The notes under the pieces: generated by a model | Database searches by the model: none | Seen by the model: the letters and a program-made list of their open reading frames with translations, nothing else | What the model was told of the DNA's origin: nothing | Shown here: in pieces, positions 1 to 8,894 of the stretch | How positions within the stretch are numbered: the stretch's first letter is position 1 | Layout: the number at the start of each line of letters is the position of its first letter | Position numbers and translations under genes: made by a program | Assembly: GCA_019894855.1 (NCBI GenBank) | Contig: JAGXNS010000002.1 | Location: 1-64,000 of the forward strand | Length of the DNA stretch: 64,000 bases | Reading direction: 5' to 3' | Source: Promethearchaeota archaeon | GTDB lineage: Archaea; Asgardarchaeota; Lokiarchaeia; Sigyniarchaeales; SOKP01

Positions 1-510
1 CATCCAAGCGTTCTCTATGTTTAACGGTGAATCTCCAGAGATCATTGCGATGCATAAACAATGCAAAACACGGTAAAATTCTCTCGGACGAACATTAACA
101 AATGCCTCAATATCAAAGTACTTAAGCCAAGTGTTTTCTAGCAAATTATTTACTGTTAGAGGAAGAATACCTTCCTGATCGTAGTACATTATGATTATAG
201 GTATGTTTCGGGTAATTTTTCTAATGTCGTGTAAAAGAGAATCAAATACTTCTTTTTCTTCGTTTTTCAGTGGATTTATGAAGTAGATAATACCATCAAC
301 AGTAGTTATCAATTCGTCAAGATCAGTATTCTCAACATCAATTATTGCGTTAACTTCTATATCGCAAGAATCCTCCAATATTTTTACTTCTTTATACAAC
401 TCTAAATATGGTCCTTTATTTTCGCCCTCTTCTCCGAAGGTTCTTATAGTATAAAGGGCGATTGCTTCTCCATCTAAGCCCAATATTAGAATCTTAAAGA
501 TGTAACGCAT
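1..510 (-). CDS. Partial degenerate small-GTPase-like protein
   Basis: This is a reading frame open from an ATG at 508-510 to the left edge of the window, so its C-terminus is missing and it is absent from the ORF track. The protein begins MRYIFKILILGLDGEAIALY and continues with alternating hydrophobic strands and helices, as in Ras-like GTPases (first strand plus loop, a VDGIIYFINP strand, an IPIIMYYDQEG strand). The usual GxxxxGK[ST] P-loop is replaced by GLDGEAIA, and the NKxD motif position reads YYDQ, so nucleotide binding is doubtful. It may be a pseudo-GTPase acting as a scaffold. The family assignment rests on the strand pattern only. Confidence 0.5.
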   Translation of the reverse strand, partial: MRYIFKILILGLDGEAIALYTIRTFGEEGENKGPYLELYKEVKILEDSCDIEVNAIIDVENTDLDELITTVDGIIYFINPLKNEEKEVFDSLLHDIRKITRNIPIIIMYYDQEGILPLTVNNLLENTWLKYFDIEAFVNVRPREFYRVLHCLCIAMISGDSPLNIENAWM

Positions 511-721
511 AGGATTTATTTTATGAAGTTAATATTGTATTTAAACCTAATATAATTATAAAACATTTTTTCATATTATATACTTACTTTTTTCGTTCCC
601 GACGCAAGACTTATTAATTTATGAAAAAGTTAAAAAATTTTGAATATTTTACTTTAATAGTTCAAGAAGAATTTTAATTTACAATAAAAGTATTAGTAAA
701 TAAATTTGCTGGAGATTTTCT

Positions 722-1378
722 TTGGATTATGTGGAAAGGAATTGTAGAATTGTAAAAGAAAAAATGATTCAGCAAATGGAACAATCGCTTAAATTAGGGC
801 GAAAACTAATTGATACGGAATTAGATACAGGAATTTTGAATTTTGTAGTTAGACCTATCGTTAAAGCTTTCTATGATTATTGGGCTCAACATGACGCAAA
901 GAAGGGAACTTTAAAGCAAATTGACATCACTTTAGAAGCTGGTAAACAACTATTACTGAATGGAAATTCAGAAGAATCTTTTAATCGCATTTTAGAAGAA
1001 TTTTTTCCGAAGTACCTTAAAGGCGATCAGGTAACATATCAATGTAGTAAGAAGCATAGAAACTATGAAAAATTAAAAGAAAACTCGAGAGAGACTTTTA
1101 TCAATTATCTTAAAGAAGTCAAAACTTTCCTTGGTTTTGAAGACCATGTTACTGATTACGCTGATCTCGCCAGAGGTGCATTTAAGTCAAAAGAAATAGC
1201 AACTAAGAACTTAAAGAAACAGTTAGAATTCACAGAGAGAGGTATCAGTATCATAGAAGAAGACCCATCTATTCTATCCCTTCCTGCTGGAAAGAAGATA
1301 ATTGTTAAATCTTTAAGAAAAGGTTTCGAAGAGAGTAAAAAAGATTTTTTACAAGGTATTGACGAAACCTATGATTAG
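722..1378 (+). CDS. Conserved hypothetical protein, tandem paralogue A
   Basis: This is a 218-residue, mostly helical, charged soluble protein with no recognised domain. It starts at TTG, which is supported by a GGAG motif about nine bases upstream and by alignment with the next gene, whose ATG falls at the same residue. Shared blocks with that gene include NFVVRPIVKAFY, GTLKQI and a C-terminal GKKIIVKSLRKGFEESK. The pair is a tandem duplication with similar lengths (218 and 219 aa), both intact. There is no membrane segment or signal peptide. It ends with TAG followed directly by TAA. The function is unknown. Confidence 0.8.
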   Translation: MDYVERNCRIVKEKMIQQMEQSLKLGRKLIDTELDTGILNFVVRPIVKAFYDYWAQHDAKKGTLKQIDITLEAGKQLLLNGNSEESFNRILEEFFPKYLKGDQVTYQCSKKHRNYEKLKENSRETFINYLKEVKTFLGFEDHVTDYADLARGAFKSKEIATKNLKKQLEFTERGISIIEEDPSILSLPAGKKIIVKSLRKGFEESKKDFLQGIDETYD

Positions 1379-1465
1379 TAAGTATCAAATCAATATTTCA
1401 AAAATATTAAAGATGATCTAATAACTCTATATTGGGTAAAAAAAATAACTGAGAGGATATATATT

Positions 1466-2125
1466 ATGAATTACTTGGAAAGAAATTATAAGATCGTTGA
1501 AGAAAAGATGATTTCAACAACTGACTTATCATTAAATTACGGCCGAGAGCTAATCGAGACAGAATTGGATGCGGGAGCGTTCAATTTTGTGGTTAAACCA
1601 ATAGTAAAAGCCTTTTATAAGTTCTGGAGCGATAATAACGCTCGCGTGGGAACATTAAAACAAATAACAATCGCTCTGGATTCAGCAAAATCTATAATAC
1701 AGAATGGTGAGATTACCCAAGAAAAATTTGACGAGGTTATTGAAAGAAATTTTCCTAGTTATTTAGAAAATGACCAAACTGATAAACAGTGTAAAAAAAA
1801 TCATAAACATTACGATAAGTTAAAGGAGATTACGAGAAAATCCTTTATATCTCAAGTTGAGGAATGTGTTTTGTTTTTGAACATTAAAGATGACGTTAAG
1901 AATTACGATGAATTATCCAGAGCAGCTTTTAAAACTAAAGAAAAAGCATATGAGGCTCTTAAGCGACAATTAGATTATAACGACGATGGAATTATAATAG
2001 TAGAAGAAGATGATAGCATCCTTAATGTGCCAACGGGGAAAAATATTATTATATCGGTTCTTCGCAAGGGATTTGAAAAAACCAAATTAAAATTAATTGA
2101 AGAGCTTGATGTCATTTTTTTTTAA
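1466..2125 (+). CDS. Conserved hypothetical protein, tandem paralogue B
   Basis: This 219-residue paralogue of the preceding gene begins at an ATG behind a GAGG ribosome-binding motif. It aligns along the whole length with its neighbour (NFVVKPIVKAFYKFW, GTLKQITIA, HYDKLKE, VEEDDSILNVPTGK). Divergence is even along the length and no frame is broken, so both copies appear to be maintained. One conserved region contains a Cys-Lys-Lys-x-His-Lys-His stretch that could bind a metal, but only the pattern suggests this. The 87-base gap and same strand are compatible with co-transcription. The function is unknown. Confidence 0.8.
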   Translation: MNYLERNYKIVEEKMISTTDLSLNYGRELIETELDAGAFNFVVKPIVKAFYKFWSDNNARVGTLKQITIALDSAKSIIQNGEITQEKFDEVIERNFPSYLENDQTDKQCKKNHKHYDKLKEITRKSFISQVEECVLFLNIKDDVKNYDELSRAAFKTKEKAYEALKRQLDYNDDGIIIVEEDDSILNVPTGKNIIISVLRKGFEKTKLKLIEELDVIFF

Positions 2126-2177
2126 ATTTATGAGAGATAATTTTATCTATTTTCATTAATTTTTTAATGCGATAAGC

Positions 2178-3245
2178 ATGAGCATTGATCCTAACGAAAA
2201 CAAACCGAGTAGTTTCATAAGAACGATATTTGTGAAAATTATAACGGTTTTCTTTATTTTTATGAGTTACTTATACACTTCAGAATCATTTGGTTCTGTT
2301 TCTTCACCTTATATAGGAACTGTCAGTTTTTCGATTGTTTTTAGCGTATCCCTACTGATTCTTACATTCTTTTCAGTATTATCAGGGCCACTTCCAGCGT
2401 TTTTTGCGGGATTCCTCGGGGAACTCATCTATCAGATCGCATTCTATCATACAATCTACATCGATTGGTGTTTTATCGTTGCGATATTCGGATCTCTTGC
2501 TGGACTCTACAAATATAAACCATTAAAATATCATAACATTAAAAAAATCTTCTATTCCATTATAATTTTAGTTATCACTTCTTTAATTGCTACTATTTTA
2601 GTATTAACGACCACTATGTTATTTCATCATACTTCCCTACCACTAGTAGTATTGTTTTCTAACTACGGATTTAAATTTTTCTTTCAAAGCCTCATATCTG
2701 TTATAATATCGGTTCCAATTCTATTAATCATCTTTGACAAGATTTTCGGATCGAAAGAACAACACCTATATTACATGCTGCTAACCCACCATCCTGTTTC
2801 TGCCAACGATCACACATTTTATTTTCAATTTGGACGAACTAAAATCTATTTTTGCTCGAGATGCTCAGGAATGGTGATTGGAATAATAATATCAGTCTTT
2901 TTCACTCACCTGTTTGAACTAATCGTGAATCCTCAATTTAGCGCCGAATTGGCGTTCATAGTCATAGTCGTATTCCCAATACCCGGATTAATTGATTGGG
3001 GAACCCAAAAATTATTATTTAGGACAAGTACAACGGAATCTCGATTGTTTACGGGTTTTATTATTGGAATTGCACTCCATTTCATTTCGCTCACAAGAGA
3101 ATATTATTTCTTTACGCTAGTAATGATTACAGTATATTTTGGTATCTTTTTTCTGTTTTTTTATTTTGGTCAAAAAAAACTGCTAAAAGAATTGAATAAA
3201 GAACTCAACCCTGTAAGCCCAAAGGACTTTGAAATTGAATATTAA
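2178..3245 (+). CDS. DUF2085-type polytopic membrane protein with ECF-S-like N-terminal half
   Basis: This is a 355-residue integral membrane protein with about nine to ten hydrophobic segments. The second half carries the DUF2085 signature: a His-His pair (LTHHPV), a conserved Arg, then YFCSRCSGMVIG. The N-terminal half (about residues 15-190) contains a GPLPAFFAGFLGELIYQ segment that resembles substrate-binding subunits of ECF-type vitamin or metal transporters. The CxxC of the DUF2085 motif may bind a metal. The combination suggests a transport or sensing role at the cell membrane, but the substrate is unknown. An ATG at 2178 begins the hydrophilic leader before the first membrane segment. 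Confidence 0.65.
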   Translation: MSIDPNENKPSSFIRTIFVKIITVFFIFMSYLYTSESFGSVSSPYIGTVSFSIVFSVSLLILTFFSVLSGPLPAFFAGFLGELIYQIAFYHTIYIDWCFIVAIFGSLAGLYKYKPLKYHNIKKIFYSIIILVITSLIATILVLTTTMLFHHTSLPLVVLFSNYGFKFFFQSLISVIISVPILLIIFDKIFGSKEQHLYYMLLTHHPVSANDHTFYFQFGRTKIYFCSRCSGMVIGIIISVFFTHLFELIVNPQFSAELAFIVIVVFPIPGLIDWGTQKLLFRTSTTESRLFTGFIIGIALHFISLTREYYFFTLVMITVYFGIFFLFFYFGQKKLLKELNKELNPVSPKDFEIEY

Positions 3246-3267
3246 AGGTTAACTAGAAACTTCTACA

Positions 3268-3768
3268 ATGAAAAATATTATTTTTATCCACGGTCTTGAA
3301 AGCTCAGGCAATGGATTTAAAGGAACCTACCTGAAGGGTTTATTCCCAAATATTTTTACACCCAATTTTAAAATATTTAAACAGAACACCTCGATTTATA
3401 CTCTCCTAAAAGAGAGAATGGGACAATTAGATTTAATTCTTAAAAAAAGAAATTCATGGATAATAATAGGTTCAAGTTTCGGAGGATTAATGGCTACGCT
3501 CTATGCTCTTCGACATCCTGAAAAAATCGAGCGATTAATATTATTGGCCCCTTTTTTAGCAACTCCCTTGCTACAAATAGATAATTTCTCACCTTTAACT
3601 ATCCCTACTATAATTATTCATGGAAAATATGATGAAATCGCCCAATATCAAGCATCTCGTGAGCGTGCCTACCAGTTATTTACTAACCTAAAATTTCATA
3701 CAACTGAAGATCATCACGACTTAAATAATACTATAAAGACTTTAAACTGGAGCAAACTCATTACTTAA
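3268..3768 (+). CDS. Small alpha/beta hydrolase (YqiA-like esterase)
   Basis: This 166-residue soluble protein has an alpha/beta-hydrolase core. It begins with the strand and oxyanion region IIFIHGLESSG, then the nucleophile elbow GSSFGG (catalytic Ser), a late acid in HGKYDEI and a catalytic His in EDHHDL. The length and the N-terminal HGLESS motif match the short YqiA/UPF0227 group of esterases. The substrate cannot be read from the sequence. It lies 22 bases after the membrane protein gene on the same strand, so co-transcription is likely. The start is an ATG placed directly before the first beta strand. Confidence 0.8.
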   Translation: MKNIIFIHGLESSGNGFKGTYLKGLFPNIFTPNFKIFKQNTSIYTLLKERMGQLDLILKKRNSWIIIGSSFGGLMATLYALRHPEKIERLILLAPFLATPLLQIDNFSPLTIPTIIIHGKYDEIAQYQASRERAYQLFTNLKFHTTEDHHDLNNTIKTLNWSKLIT

Positions 3769-4081
3769 TCTTTAGTCCGATTATGCAAATTTGGTGAAAT
3801 TATTAAATTTTTATTCTTTGGGAAAAATTGGACCCCATTTTTTTTATATTCTCATCCCTCATTCTTTTATTCAACTATTCATATTTAAAAAAAATTCACG
3901 CTTAGAATTGTAGTTGTAAGGAAATGATAGGTTTTAGTGTTAGTAGTGTAAAATTAAAAATCATTTTAAGCAAATCAATTCTCGTGGAATATTTTTTCCT
4001 CCAAAAATCTGCCTTTAAAAACTAATAATCAAAAATTAAAAAAATTAAATATAATAATTAATATATAAGTGTGAGGCTTTA
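3769..4081 (+). other. AT-rich intergenic region
   Basis: This is a 313-base spacer with no supported gene. It is T-rich after the hydrolase stop, which could serve as a termination zone, and A/T-rich before the next gene. A GAGG motif followed by CTTTA precedes the ATG at 4082, and AAATATAATAATTAATATATAAG upstream holds possible TATA elements. Confidence 0.5.
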
Positions 4082-5653
4082 ATGAATAATAAACTGTTTA
4101 TTTGTCGTAATTGTTCTTATGTGTTTCCAAAAGAATTATCTAAACTAATTGAAGATAGAACTCAAGTTTATTGTGAAATGTGTGGATCACCTTTTTCATT
4201 ATCTGGAGTGAATTTTAAACAACCTCCAACAAGAAAACAAAGAAGCAAAATTCAAACACATCCAAAATACGGATTAAGTAATAAGGATAAAACTAATTTA
4301 GAAAAAGCAATAGAATATTTAAACAAATTTGATTACATTCCTATAATCCTTTATGCGTTAGCTATATTAGGTTTGAGTTTTTTTAATTTTTACATTTCTG
4401 GGGGTATTAATAATGTAATTAATTCTTACATACTCGTTTTAGCTAGTGTATTAGTATTAATCTACGACCTAAGATACATATCGCCAAGAGTTCAGTCAAA
4501 AAACTACGATGAAATTGCCTTGGATGCAATCTGTTACGGCATATTAGGGTGCATTTTTTACGGGTCCGGTGTCATTTTATTAATTAAAGGAATTTTGATT
4601 CTAATTCATTCGATTGTTTATCATAAAGGAGAAGATCACAAAGTCTACAACTATGGTCTCAAACTTAAAAACTCGATAAATTATTTCTCAGCGAAAGCGG
4701 GATTTATTATCGCTTTATTAGTTTTAAATAACCTAATTATTGGTGGTTTATTATCAGATCTTTTTAGTAATCTATTTTTGTTTTCAATGGGCTTATCTTT
4801 TATTATAAGCCCTGTTATCATGTTAATCATCGATTTAGCTTTAAGAGGGAAAATCCACAAACAAAAAGAGGTTTCAGGAGCTATGGTGATCGGAATATTT
4901 ATAATGGGGGTAATCTCTACTACATTTCTTAGCATTGGTATTTTTATCTTGATAAAAGCGTTGATATTACTTCTTTTATTCGTAGGAAAACCTATTGATC
5001 CTGTTATCAAGAAAGAAATGAGAGAATTTCAACCAAAAAGCGAGCCCTCTACAAAAATACAACTTGTGGAAGAAATAAATTCTTTAGAAAAAGAGGAGAA
5101 ACCTCAAATAATTGAAGATGAGATCATTCCCTTAGAACAGGAAACGGTAGAACTAAAAATTGAGAAGGAACCCTTAAAAGATACCCCAGAGGAAATCAAA
5201 TCTATCAATGACATAAAAGAAGAAGTTGAGATTGAGACACTTGATATTAAAAAAACAGAAGAGAAAAAAGAGGAACCCTCTGTATTAAGACTTCACGAAT
5301 CCCTATTACCGGTTAAAAATGACAAAGATAAGAAAATAGTTAAAGAATATTTTGCCAAAATATTTAACATAATCTCTAAAGATTTAAGAAAACAAATATT
5401 AGACCTTGATATCCCAAAAAAGGAACGCAAAAATATTATAAAAGAATTAGCATACATTGCCGAGGAAGAACAATTAAAGTATATTGAAGCGTTAAAAGGA
5501 TTATATGAGGAAATTCCTCATAAATTAATCGAGCGTATTCGCAAGCTTCCAAATCTTAAGCCAAAATATTATGATAAATTGGTAGAAGAACTAAAATATA
5601 TGGATAATGCCCAACAATTCGAATTTGTACAGTTTTTAGAGAAAAATGCCTAA
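4082..5653 (+). CDS. Zinc-ribbon multi-pass membrane protein with charged coiled-coil tail
   Basis: This is a 523-residue protein of unknown function. Residues 1-45 form a zinc ribbon (CRNC and CEMC pairs). Residues about 80-310 hold roughly six to seven transmembrane helices. Residues about 320-400 are a Glu/Lys-rich, low-complexity cytoplasmic linker, and the last 120 residues are helical (KKIVKEYFAKIFNIISKDLRKQI and following). The tail looks like a soluble interaction module. The winged-helix gene 25 bases downstream probably shares its transcript. A GAGG ribosome-binding motif supports the ATG start. No family was recognised with certainty. Confidence 0.7.
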   Translation: MNNKLFICRNCSYVFPKELSKLIEDRTQVYCEMCGSPFSLSGVNFKQPPTRKQRSKIQTHPKYGLSNKDKTNLEKAIEYLNKFDYIPIILYALAILGLSFFNFYISGGINNVINSYILVLASVLVLIYDLRYISPRVQSKNYDEIALDAICYGILGCIFYGSGVILLIKGILILIHSIVYHKGEDHKVYNYGLKLKNSINYFSAKAGFIIALLVLNNLIIGGLLSDLFSNLFLFSMGLSFIISPVIMLIIDLALRGKIHKQKEVSGAMVIGIFIMGVISTTFLSIGIFILIKALILLLLFVGKPIDPVIKKEMREFQPKSEPSTKIQLVEEINSLEKEEKPQIIEDEIIPLEQETVELKIEKEPLKDTPEEIKSINDIKEEVEIETLDIKKTEEKKEEPSVLRLHESLLPVKNDKDKKIVKEYFAKIFNIISKDLRKQILDLDIPKKERKNIIKELAYIAEEEQLKYIEALKGLYEEIPHKLIERIRKLPNLKPKYYDKLVEELKYMDNAQQFEFVQFLEKNA

Positions 5654-5678
5654 AATTTAAAAGTAAACTCATTAAGTA

Positions 5679-6581
5679 ATGTCGTTAGAAAAAAGAAGAG
5701 AAACTAAAGAAAAACCAAGGGAAAAAGAGTTAGAAGTAAGTTCATTTAGGCGAGCAGATTTTACTCCTTTACAAGATGTCAAAATTGAAAAAGGAGAATT
5801 ACAAATCGAACCGGAACCATTAATCGAAGAGCTTACTGAGATTGAGGCCGACGTCTTGAATATCGCAAAAGATATTTTGAAATTAAAAAGGTATGATGCC
5901 GATTTTGAGATCGATGTAGCTTCTGAAGCAGAGTTACAAAAATTTCCTATTATTGAGAAATTATATGCAAAAAGTATAGCCAAACTTGCGTATAAGAAAG
6001 GTTATAGTAAGGAAGAAATATTTTTAGCAATAAGGAGTTTAGAAGATAAAAGTTGGATTGTAACCAAGGAAAGAAGAACAAAGTTAGAAATTCTAAATAA
6101 CGAAAAACTAGCAAAAATATTGGAATTCATAAAAGAGAATCCAGGAATTCACGCTAGAGATGAGAAAATCGAAGAAGAATTAGGAATAACGAGAACACCC
6201 TTTTTAAAACATATTATGACTTTAGAACGCTTCAAGCTCATAAGGTCGAAAAGAATAGGAAAATCTTTACATTATTTCTTAGCTGATATTCCAGAAGATT
6301 ATGATAAATTTAAAGTAGTCTTTATAAATCCTTTAATTCCAAAGTTAATTGAGGAAATTTTTAAGGAAGAGGGAATTTCAATCTCTAAGATCGGAGAAGA
6401 ACTTGATGTTTACTCTGGAACTGTCCAATATCATTTGAAAAAATTAAAAGAATTAGATCTAGTGAAATCAGTTAAGACGCAAAAAAAAAATAAAATACAT
6501 GTGGTAAACATTGAGCTTTTAAAAAAGTTTAACGGATTTTTTGACGAACCAGATTTCTCTAAATTACTAAACGGCTTATGA
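5679..6581 (+). CDS. Tandem winged-helix DNA-binding protein
   Basis: This 300-residue protein has an acidic or charged N-terminal region of about 130 residues, followed by two winged-helix modules. The first is around residues 145-205 (EFIKENPGIHARDEKIEEELGITRTPFLKHIMTLERF) and the second around 225-290 (IFKEEGISISKIGEELDVYSGTVQYHLKKLKEL). This arrangement is typical of archaeal ArsR/HTH_24-type transcription regulators. There is no ligand domain or membrane segment. It starts 25 bases after the zinc-ribbon membrane protein gene, so the two may form a membrane sensor and regulator pair. That link rests on adjacency alone. Confidence 0.75.
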   Translation: MSLEKRRETKEKPREKELEVSSFRRADFTPLQDVKIEKGELQIEPEPLIEELTEIEADVLNIAKDILKLKRYDADFEIDVASEAELQKFPIIEKLYAKSIAKLAYKKGYSKEEIFLAIRSLEDKSWIVTKERRTKLEILNNEKLAKILEFIKENPGIHARDEKIEEELGITRTPFLKHIMTLERFKLIRSKRIGKSLHYFLADIPEDYDKFKVVFINPLIPKLIEEIFKEEGISISKIGEELDVYSGTVQYHLKKLKELDLVKSVKTQKKNKIHVVNIELLKKFNGFFDEPDFSKLLNGL

Positions 6582-6592
6582 TAATCCTGTAT

Positions 6593-7468
6593 TCATAGAG
6601 AATGTTGTATTTTTGGGAGCGCTTTTATTAGAATTTTGATTGCATTATTTATACCAACCTCAAAATCGGGATGAATTTCGTTTGATTTAAGGAGATCGTA
6701 TTTCAGATCTCCAGGTAAATCTGAAACGGAAAGTATCGAAGCAACCTTTAGATTGTAAAGTTGCCCCAATAAAAATAAAATCGAGGATTCCATATCGATT
6801 GCTTTAATATCAATTGAATTTAAGGCACGTATAAATTCATGTGTTTCACAAAATAACGCATCTGTAGTCCAAAGGTGAGATTCTCTTACGTTATTTGGGT
6901 AAAGAGAACGAGCTTCCCTAATAAGAAGTTCTTTTAAAATTTCGTTAGGTTTAGATATAAAAATTGTTTGTGGACTAGCGATGAGATTTTGGGTCGTTGA
7001 AAGTGGGTTGGTTATTGATCCTAATCTGTTCAGTAGAGTTTGATTAGCTCTTAAGTACTCAGAACTCGTTCCATCTCCACAATAAGCTGATTTTGGTATC
7101 ACAATGTCACCAATATTTATCTTAGTATTTTCTCCATAAATTCCACCACAAAAATCTACCCTTACAACTATTTTTGCTTTGGATCGTTTCAAACATTCTA
7201 TTGTAAGTGCAGCGTTAGGACACCCTACTTGAGAACGGATAACACTTACTTTTATTCCATTCAATGTACCGTTATAAACTCTACCATGAACAATTTTATT
7301 TTGAAGTCGATTAACTAACTTTTTCATAACAATTTTTACAGCGGGCAATAACACGATTTCGTTAATATTCGAAGAACTCGTTTCCAATAACATTCTTACA
7401 ATTTTATCATCCACGCTTATAAATTTTAATCCCAAATTTAGCATCTGACTTTTAATTTTATTCAACAT
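6593..7468 (-). CDS. Nucleoside phosphorylase (PNP/UDP family)
   Basis: This is a 291-residue member of the purine nucleoside/uridine phosphorylase family, which splits nucleosides with phosphate to give a base and ribose-1-phosphate. Visible motifs are RSQVGCPNAALTIECL (phosphate-binding region), RVDFCGGI, a late DALFCETHEF segment and the diagnostic DMESSILFLLGQL containing the ribose-binding Met-Glu and catalytic-site acid. The sequence favours a uridine phosphorylase-like subgroup, but base preference cannot be decided by eye. The N-terminal 45 residues are longer than in bacterial Udp. It is convergent with the winged-helix gene and divergent from taw1. Confidence 0.85.
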   Translation of the reverse strand: MLNKIKSQMLNLGLKFISVDDKIVRMLLETSSSNINEIVLLPAVKIVMKKLVNRLQNKIVHGRVYNGTLNGIKVSVIRSQVGCPNAALTIECLKRSKAKIVVRVDFCGGIYGENTKINIGDIVIPKSAYCGDGTSSEYLRANQTLLNRLGSITNPLSTTQNLIASPQTIFISKPNEILKELLIREARSLYPNNVRESHLWTTDALFCETHEFIRALNSIDIKAIDMESSILFLLGQLYNLKVASILSVSDLPGDLKYDLLKSNEIHPDFEVGINNAIKILIKALPKIQHSL

Positions 7469-7562
7469 TTTTTTCTCAATTAGAAATTCTTCAGAAATAC
7501 TTATATTTCTAAATAATAATTTTTAATATCTAAATTAACCTATAATTATAATCTATTAGGCT

Positions 7563-8876
7563 TTGAATAAAATAAGGTATTGGAGAATGACGAATCCATA
7601 TATTATTGACAATAAGATTACAAATGCGTTTGTCGAAGCATATTCAAAATCAACTTATCGAATTATAGGAAAAAATAAACATACTGCAATTAAACCTTGT
7701 CATTGGTTAGAACAAAAACTGATGACTGGTAGAAATAATAGAAATTGTTATAAGGGAGTTTTTGGCATTGAAAGTCATCGATGCTTACAAAATACTCCAG
7801 CTTTGCCATTTTGTAATCAGCAATGTGTTTTTTGCTGGAGAGATAACGAATTAGGAAATCTAAGTAGAGATTTTATTGTCATACCAGATGAATCCAAGGA
7901 GCTCGTTGATGAAATGATACGCCACCATCAAGATATTATTAAAAACCACTTACCTCTAAGACGATATCTTGAAAATTATGAAATTATGGCAGATGTGCTT
8001 TATTACATGTTAAAAAATAACGAAGATCACGGTGTAAATTCCCTTTCCAAGAGCCTTCATGTTAGTAAGAACAAAATTGAGAGAGCTGTAAATCTCTTAA
8101 AAAATCAAGAATTTATTCATCCCTCAGAAGATTCGTTAAAGAATTATAAGCTTGACGATGAGATATCTTGTTGTATAGATTCTAGGGAAGAAGTCGTGAG
8201 GTTAATCAATGTATCCTTAACCACGCCTGATGAAATCATGCAAACTCACAGTGAAGCGATGAATCCTAATCACGCAGCTATATCACTTGATGGTGAACCA
8301 TTCTTATATCCAAAATTAGATGGATTAGTAAGTGAATTTCGTAATCGAAATATGACAACATTTATTGTAACTAACGGTACGTTACCAGAAAAAATTGAAA
8401 GTTTGAACTCGTTGCCATCCCAACTCTATATCACGCTACCAGCACCAAATAAAGAGATTTATAAAAAAGTTTGCCGACCTATGATTAAAGATGGGTGGAG
8501 TAAAATATCGAACACCTTAGATTTAGTTGAAAGTTTATCTTGTAGAACCTTAGTGAGATTAACAGCTGTAAAAAACTTAAATTTATCTGAAAATTACATA
8601 AAGGATTATATTAAATTAATTGATAAAGCTAATCCCAATTTTTTTGAAATTAAGGGCTTTACTCTTCAAGCACGGGCGCTAAATATAAATAAGAGACTAA
8701 ATAGCGAAGAATCTATGCAGTATTACTTTCCGACTTACGAATATTTAGAAGATTTAGCTCTCAAATTCGAAGAAATAGGAAATTTTCCATTGATCTATAA
8801 AAATAAGGCGAGTAGAGATTTTTTATTTGCAATAAATTGGGATAAGAACAAAGATCCTGTTATAACAAATCCATAA
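7563..8876 (+). CDS. taw1: tRNA 4-demethylwyosine synthase Taw1 (TYW1) with internal HTH-like insertion
   Basis: This is a radical-SAM enzyme that forms the tricyclic wyosine base at guanosine 37 of tRNA-Phe from N1-methylguanosine and pyruvate. The SAM-cluster motif CNQQCVFC followed by WRDNE, the upstream HRCLQNTPALPFC block and AISLDGEPFLYP match archaeal Taw1. Between the helix after the cluster (IRHHQDII) and AISLDGEP the usual archaeal sequence has only a short linker. Here about 90 extra residues include DVLYYMLKNN...VNSLSKSLHVSKNKIERAVNLLKNQEF, a winged-helix-like unit. The tracked start is TTG at 7563; the ATG at 7587 is an alternative with a GGAG just before it. Confidence 0.9.
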   Translation: MNKIRYWRMTNPYIIDNKITNAFVEAYSKSTYRIIGKNKHTAIKPCHWLEQKLMTGRNNRNCYKGVFGIESHRCLQNTPALPFCNQQCVFCWRDNELGNLSRDFIVIPDESKELVDEMIRHHQDIIKNHLPLRRYLENYEIMADVLYYMLKNNEDHGVNSLSKSLHVSKNKIERAVNLLKNQEFIHPSEDSLKNYKLDDEISCCIDSREEVVRLINVSLTTPDEIMQTHSEAMNPNHAAISLDGEPFLYPKLDGLVSEFRNRNMTTFIVTNGTLPEKIESLNSLPSQLYITLPAPNKEIYKKVCRPMIKDGWSKISNTLDLVESLSCRTLVRLTAVKNLNLSENYIKDYIKLIDKANPNFFEIKGFTLQARALNINKRLNSEESMQYYFPTYEYLEDLALKFEEIGNFPLIYKNKASRDFLFAINWDKNKDPVITNP

Positions 8877-8894
8877 TGCTCAAAAATAAAATTT

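Noticed and set aside
4681-5010. Minus-strand 109-codon ORF within the zinc-ribbon membrane protein gene
   Set aside because: It is antisense to hydrophobic segments of the plus-strand gene, a common source of spurious frames.
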